A DNA stretch of 64,000 nt, taken from assembly GCF_015706575.1 (NCBI RefSeq), contig NW_024037063.1:8122927-8186926 (forward strand), written 5' to 3'. The stretch is from Patiria miniata (taxonomy: Eukaryota > Echinodermata > Asteroidea > Valvatida > Asterinidae). Below, piece after piece: positions 58,962 to 64,000 of the stretch; the first letter of the stretch is position 1; every line of letters begins with the position of its first letter. The position numbers and the translations under genes were made by a program. Below the pieces are notes generated by a model. It had not been told where the DNA came from. It saw nothing but the letters and a program-made list of their open reading frames with translations, and searched no databases.

Positions 58962-61900
58962 CTAGCAGGCATATGAAGTGTGACTCATGAGAATGTGGAG
59001 GTGCACATTGATCTATGCAAGACAAAGCTTTTCCTCTTTTACTGCATTTATTCTAGCTCTATATGACTATCTTGCATATGCCAGTGACATCTGAAAAGTA
59101 ACATTTTGTCATTGTACTGACCAATCAAATTGCTTTATGACTATAACAATGAACAAGTGAGGGCGTTGTTTTCTTTTCTGGCTTTTGCAAGGTTTAAGGA
59201 AAACAAGACGAGTCCCTGCATGCATGATTGATGCGGCATGATTGTCAAAATCTGACATAGTTTCTGCACATCCACTCTGCTTCATATTTAACTTATGTAA
59301 CTTCTTTGAAGCTTCCATCCCATTGTTCATTTGTGTCTCGGTAAACAGTAAAAATGTGGTATTAAGCGCGTTCAGTTTTGCTATTGAACCAGTGTTATGA
59401 ACACACTAAAACCCAATTGCAACAACTCAGAATATAGTTTAGGTAGATTTTCCTTTGGGACATTAATATCCATGATATATATACGTATATATTTTTAAGA
59501 AGGAGCTAAAAGTCCAGCACTTTTTGAGTAAGAAAACTAGAATTGTTTTGCTTGTGTATCCTATTGTGTATAGCTATCCAGAGATAAGTTGTGTCTAGTT
59601 TCTGTGCTGTTATAGTTTGGTTTTCGTATATGGCACATGATGTAGGGTTTGATATTTAGTTTGCTAGCTTGGGATTTGCAACTTTGCCACAAAAATTTTA
59701 AGATAAATATAAAGATCATAAAATGATCGTATTTTTTTGTTATTAATTTCATTTATCAGAAATACAGGTGGAATGTAGGTTAGCTATACACATCAATCAT
59801 ATTGACAAATATGTTGGTTTGTATACCAAAAAAAAGTCCACCTGTTTAAACGAAATACATAAAAGTTCAAGTCTTTATTAGTTTAATTGTGTTGGACAAT
59901 ATATTTCAAATGATGTTTATTATATTTAAAAAAATTGATCACATAGGGAAATGGTTTCAGAAAATTATGTTTGAAAAAATCATTTCTGCTATGCAAAATA
60001 TAAAAAAAAGTTTAAATATTGTATGGTTTTACTTGTTTATGTATATTCATTTACTTTTACAAAATTGTGCAATTTATGAATTAATAACTGAGCTTTCAGA
60101 CATTTGAGATGGAAAAAGTCAACATTTATACTAAAGGGCCTCAGACAAGAATGGAAGCAAATGGGAAAAATGGGGGGAAAGCGATTTGTTGAATTCTTTA
60201 TTTCAGTTATGCTGGTAGCTTTCTTTATTTGACATGGTCCTACAGAAACTGCAGTTGTTGCATTGGTTTGAATGGTGCTAGTATTATAGCAATAATATAA
60301 AGAAGTGCTACTTTCTAATCTGTTACCAGCAAATGAGATCTTTTTGTGGAAATATAAACATTGGTTGGTAGCTCCTTAGCAACATGTGATCATTTTTCAA
60401 GGTGCATGTACCAAAATTTTAATTTAAGCAAGAAGATTGCGTTTGTTTTCTCGCCAACTATAAATCATTATTGAGTGTTTAGTTTTGGAAAAGTCATCAA
60501 GCCCTGAATTCATTACAGATCTTGTCAAAAGCTCACTTTGGGCGCATTTGTAGGACCCAAATCCGGATCCTTGGAACAAGTACCTGAACTGCGCCTGATT
60601 CAGATCTTAAGTCACATGACTAGCTAAAAGAAAACATGGAGACAGTTACCGTTGTACATTGTTTCCTTAGTTACCAGTTTTGATTCTCACACTGATCCAC
60701 CTCTCTGGAAGGATCCCTGAGATGCTGATCAGTATCTGAGCCAAAACCGAATGGATCAGGATCCACATCAGGATCTGTGTGAAACACATAATTGTTACAG
60801 TTTCTCCTGTTGCGGTACTATAAATACTCAAACTTGATCTGTGATGTTAACAATAAGTTTTTGCAATCTTGACCCTACTGTTTATGGCCTTTATGAGTTC
60901 AAATGCACTAGATTTTACTCTTTATTGCAACCAATAATGCAAAACAACATGCAAACAGAATTCCTCTATGCACTGGACTAAGTGCAACAAGGCCAGGAAA
61001 AATTGCATATCACAGCTCAATGAATGCAATTTTGTATACACTACTGTTTGCCCCGCAATTGTATGCTTTGTCATTATATACATGTACATGTATACATATT
61101 TTATCAATTTCTAACAACCGCATAGACAGAAAAAAATAAGATACATGTTGACTTATAGTGTTTCAATATGGACAAAATTGTTTAAGATGCATTAGACAGT
61201 GATGTACACCAGTTAAAAAAACCAGTAACTTTATTACCCAAGTGTTAAAACTTAAAAAACATGTATCACTATACCTGACATAAGCATTGAAATTATCTAT
61301 CCCTGATATTGTATGTACCATCCAGTAATATTGGAATTTGAACATATAATAGTTCACTCTCTCCTTTGGGCAAAATAAATGCTATTGCGAATTAAGTCTC
61401 ATCACAGACATGTTTCCTACCAGTATCCAATGGGATCCATTAGTCAGAGAGAACACATGTTACATAGTTGCTGTATTTAATGTTGTACATTGTAACATAT
61501 TTTAGGGCATTTGCTGTCTTGCATCATTTGGAGTTTGTGACCAATACCATTAGGAATGTGTCCTGCAAATTATCAAGTTGTGAGGACTTTTTGGCACAGT
61601 TAGTTTTCACATGCACTGAATTGAAATGTTTTTCAATTATTATTGAAAGTGAGCACCATTGTGCTCCCTTTTTGTGATGAGGATTGCCAAAGATAAGGTC
61701 CCCAATGTTATGCAGTAGCAGTTTTTATGATGGTTTGAAATTTGTCAATTATTTTCCAAAACAGAGATGGCAATATCATTACATTGAGGATTATTATCGA
61801 TGTCCACAGTTCAATCACATTCAGTGACCTGTATACAGAAACGAAGTGTAGGTCCAATGAATGACTGTGCTTGCAGCACTTTCTGCATGTCTTGTAAAGC

Positions 61901-63639
61901 TTTTCTTGGTGATGGAGACAATGGGGGGCGCTATTTGTGTTTCCTGTTCTGGAGGAATGCGTGTTCTTTGTCCAAACCAGTCTTCCAGTCAGCCTAAATG
62001 GGCACGGACGGAAGTTGGAAGAGGAGTGATGTATAACGATGAAGAAACCCAAAGAATACTTGCCAACTTCATCAACGCAATTTTGTCAGGGATTCAAACT
62101 TAACATAGTGTGTGGATAAAAACACGGTTATTTTCTATTAAGGTGAAAAGGCTTTGCCAGGTTAAAAGTAAAAAAAAAAATAATAATATTAACCAGAAAA
62201 AAAAGACAAGTAACCTAGATAACAAAAATGTACAATACATTCTCGCCAAATTTGTACGTGAAATGTCGGACTTGGAACGTTTTTTAATATCTCACTATAG
62301 AATGCAACACAAGTAATCTAAGTTATTTTTTGCCAACTGTGAAAACTGTAAACTAATGAATGTACAGATGTTTTTGTGAGAATAGATTTGGTTTATTGTA
62401 ACAATGTATGGTTATATTTTGTACAAATTATCCTACTTCCCATGCATGGATGCTGTGATAACTGTTCAGTAATTTAGTTGTTTTAAGTCTATTTTCTTCG
62501 GTCAAGATAGAGGTTCTGAGTACAAACAATGTGCTTTTCAAAAATGAACGAGTGATTGTTTGAATTATTGTCTGGTACAATTTATGTTGCACATTGTGAC
62601 TTGCTTTTCACAGAGTGCATGTACATGTAATATATGAATTCTGTAACGTATGTACTACTAGTATGTTATGTCCAGTGGCCCTAAGAGTGAAATAACATTA
62701 AGTGAGACTTGCACTTGTGTGTTTAATATCTCCATCATTTCAGTTGTCATTGAGGCTCAACTAGAAAAAAAAATGTTTAAGTTGAAATCTTAAGTCTTTT
62801 CAAGGCCCTAGTGCATTTCACTTCCCCTTAGCTTTTCCTCGGGGAAAACATAATGCTACATGAATCAACTCAGGAGGTAGAAATGCAGTCACTGGTACCA
62901 TCTGGCTGATACCATCTGTCGATGGGGGCGCTGTTCAAAACCGACAATTCTGCACACAAAGAGCCAATATATGGTGCTTTTCAGGGCGATACATGTGCAA
63001 AATTCTGAAACCACACCACACAACGCAAGACGCTTGCTGCACGTACGTATGTGGTAGATGAAAGCTGAAACGTGACGACAGCGTGCACGTAGCTGTGCAT
63101 GAAGTGTGCTGGAAGATGAATTGTTAAACCCACTCACACTCATGGAACACACAAAATAAAGCGCTTGAATGCCAATCACAAATTTGTTCTGAAAGCTTGC
63201 ATAGATCCTTTTAATATTCTACATTTAATTCCAAAATCCTTCACCATAAAAATAAAGTCCTTAAAAATACTGAGCCAACTTACTTTACAAAGTATTTCAC
63301 TGCAAAAATTCCAAAAGCTATTTACAGTTGCATAAAATAATCTCTCTGTTCAATCCTTACTGCCAAGCATATCAATTGTAATGGACACCAATATAAGATT
63401 GTATGGTAGAATACATGTGACTTCATTGCATACACTACTTTGTACATCTCTCCTACATTAGAACAACATGCAGGACATGACCCCAATACATGTACTTCTT
63501 GTGCATAGTTAATTGGAAAAAAACAAGCTTGACACAAATGTCTAGAACAACAAAATGGGTATTGAAGGACAACTTGCAAACTAGATGGTGAGAAGAGGGC
63601 ACTATTTACCATTCTGAAATGAACAGGACTGTACATGTC

Positions 63640-64000
63640 GTCATGGAGGACGAAAAGTGGACATCTCCATTTTGTTCTGCTTTCCCGCCTTTCTGCTACC
63701 ATAAATGCAGAATTTACTGGTTTTTAAATAAAATCTACTGTCATGCTTTTATGCTACCTGAAATGCAGATTTTGCTTTTCCTCCCTTGCTGGAGGAAGAA
63801 AAGTGGACATTTGCTTTTTCTCTTGTTCAAAAATCAGATCAAACCTTTTCTGACGTTTCCATTTTTCTGCTTTTCTGCTACCCAAAAAGCATATTTTTGC
63901 TTTTTGCTTTTCTCATTTCAGAGTTCCAGAAAAGCCAAAGGAACCTTTGGTAACTACCATTTGCATTCTGCTTTTCGGCTAAAAGGAAAATGAAAAGGTG
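63640..64000. repeat. Degenerate CTGCTTTT/AAAAGTGGACAT repeats
   Basis: GAAAAGTGGACAT appears at about 63652 and 63797, and variants of TTTCTGCTACC...AAATGCAGATTTT recur about three times, suggesting a decayed tandem duplication that may run past the window end. Confidence 0.5.

Larger units (their letters stand above)
57951..64000 (+). other. Presumed IQSEC 3' UTR and downstream DNA
   Basis: No further coding exon seen. AATAAA hexamers occur at 61374-61379 and 63155-63160, but neither has an obvious downstream GT-rich element, so the mRNA end is not assigned. Contains the 82-bp TACTCG mini-element and GATCC-rich fragments near 60560-60780. Open frames of up to 126 codons at the far end are low-complexity. 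Confidence 0.5.

Noticed and set aside
60540..60780. GATCC-rich stretch as a restriction-like or regulatory cluster
   Set aside because: Several GGATCC/GATCAGG words occur, but with no consistent spacing or symmetry.
61708..62103. 114-codon minus and 80-codon plus open frames downstream of IQSEC
   Set aside because: No recognisable domain or splice structure; mutually overlapping chance frames.
63322..63993. 124- and 126-codon open frames on both strands
   Set aside because: Low-complexity Phe/Leu/Cys-rich peptides over degenerate repeats; no gene signal.
1..64000. tRNA, rRNA, CRISPR or bacterial operon features
   Set aside because: None seen; the window is eukaryotic with spliced genes.

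Overview
This is a eukaryotic, animal-type window: mostly AT-rich non-coding DNA with many small mobile-element relics, and one long, many-exon gene on the + strand. It is very rich in the palindromic words TACATGTA and TACCGGTA and in short inverted-repeat elements. Together with the protein's similarity to both IQSEC and cytohesin families, this suggests a marine invertebrate. An echinoderm such as a sea star is my guess; hemichordate, amphioxus or mollusc are not excluded. I see no rRNA, tRNA, CRISPR array or bacterial-type operon.

The gene is an IQSEC (BRAG/Schizo) orthologue: an IQ-motif, Sec7 and PH-domain guanine-nucleotide exchange factor for ARF GTPases. I trace 13 coding exons from 22775 to 57950. 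Every junction is GT-AG and all phases agree, giving 4,215 nt (1,404 residues plus stop). In order they are: a short first exon (22775-22869); a disordered exon ending in the conserved SYELSSDL block (37821-38367); a 2.2-kb exon with the IQ motif and a long Ser-rich linker (39304-41513); the Sec7 domain (42543-47770); the PH domain (48213-50026); and a disordered tail (54147-57950). A second phase-compatible first exon lies at 31584-31648. A 33-nt cassette exon (51716-51748) and an alternative-frame C-terminus ending STLV are possible.

Regions: 1-22774 has no convincing gene. It holds a TACTCG-rich inverted-repeat element (410-936), a repeat family carrying histone-type 3' stem-loops (2548-4155), several MITEs, a GGAGGATTGAGG minisatellite (12797-13058), a 2.5-kb element with terminal inverted repeats and recurring CCACGTAAC/GACGGAC motifs (14961-17485), a degraded zinc-finger relic of a hAT-like transposon (19991-20130) and a long hairpin element (21487-21650). 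22775-57950 is the IQSEC gene with large introns, some holding MITEs. 57951-64000 is presumed 3' UTR and downstream DNA; I could not fix the mRNA end.

The most notable observations are the phase-locked alternative first exons, the last coding exon open in all three frames with an STLV (PDZ-ligand-like) end in one, the histone 3'-end signals inside a mobile repeat, and the 2.5-kb element.
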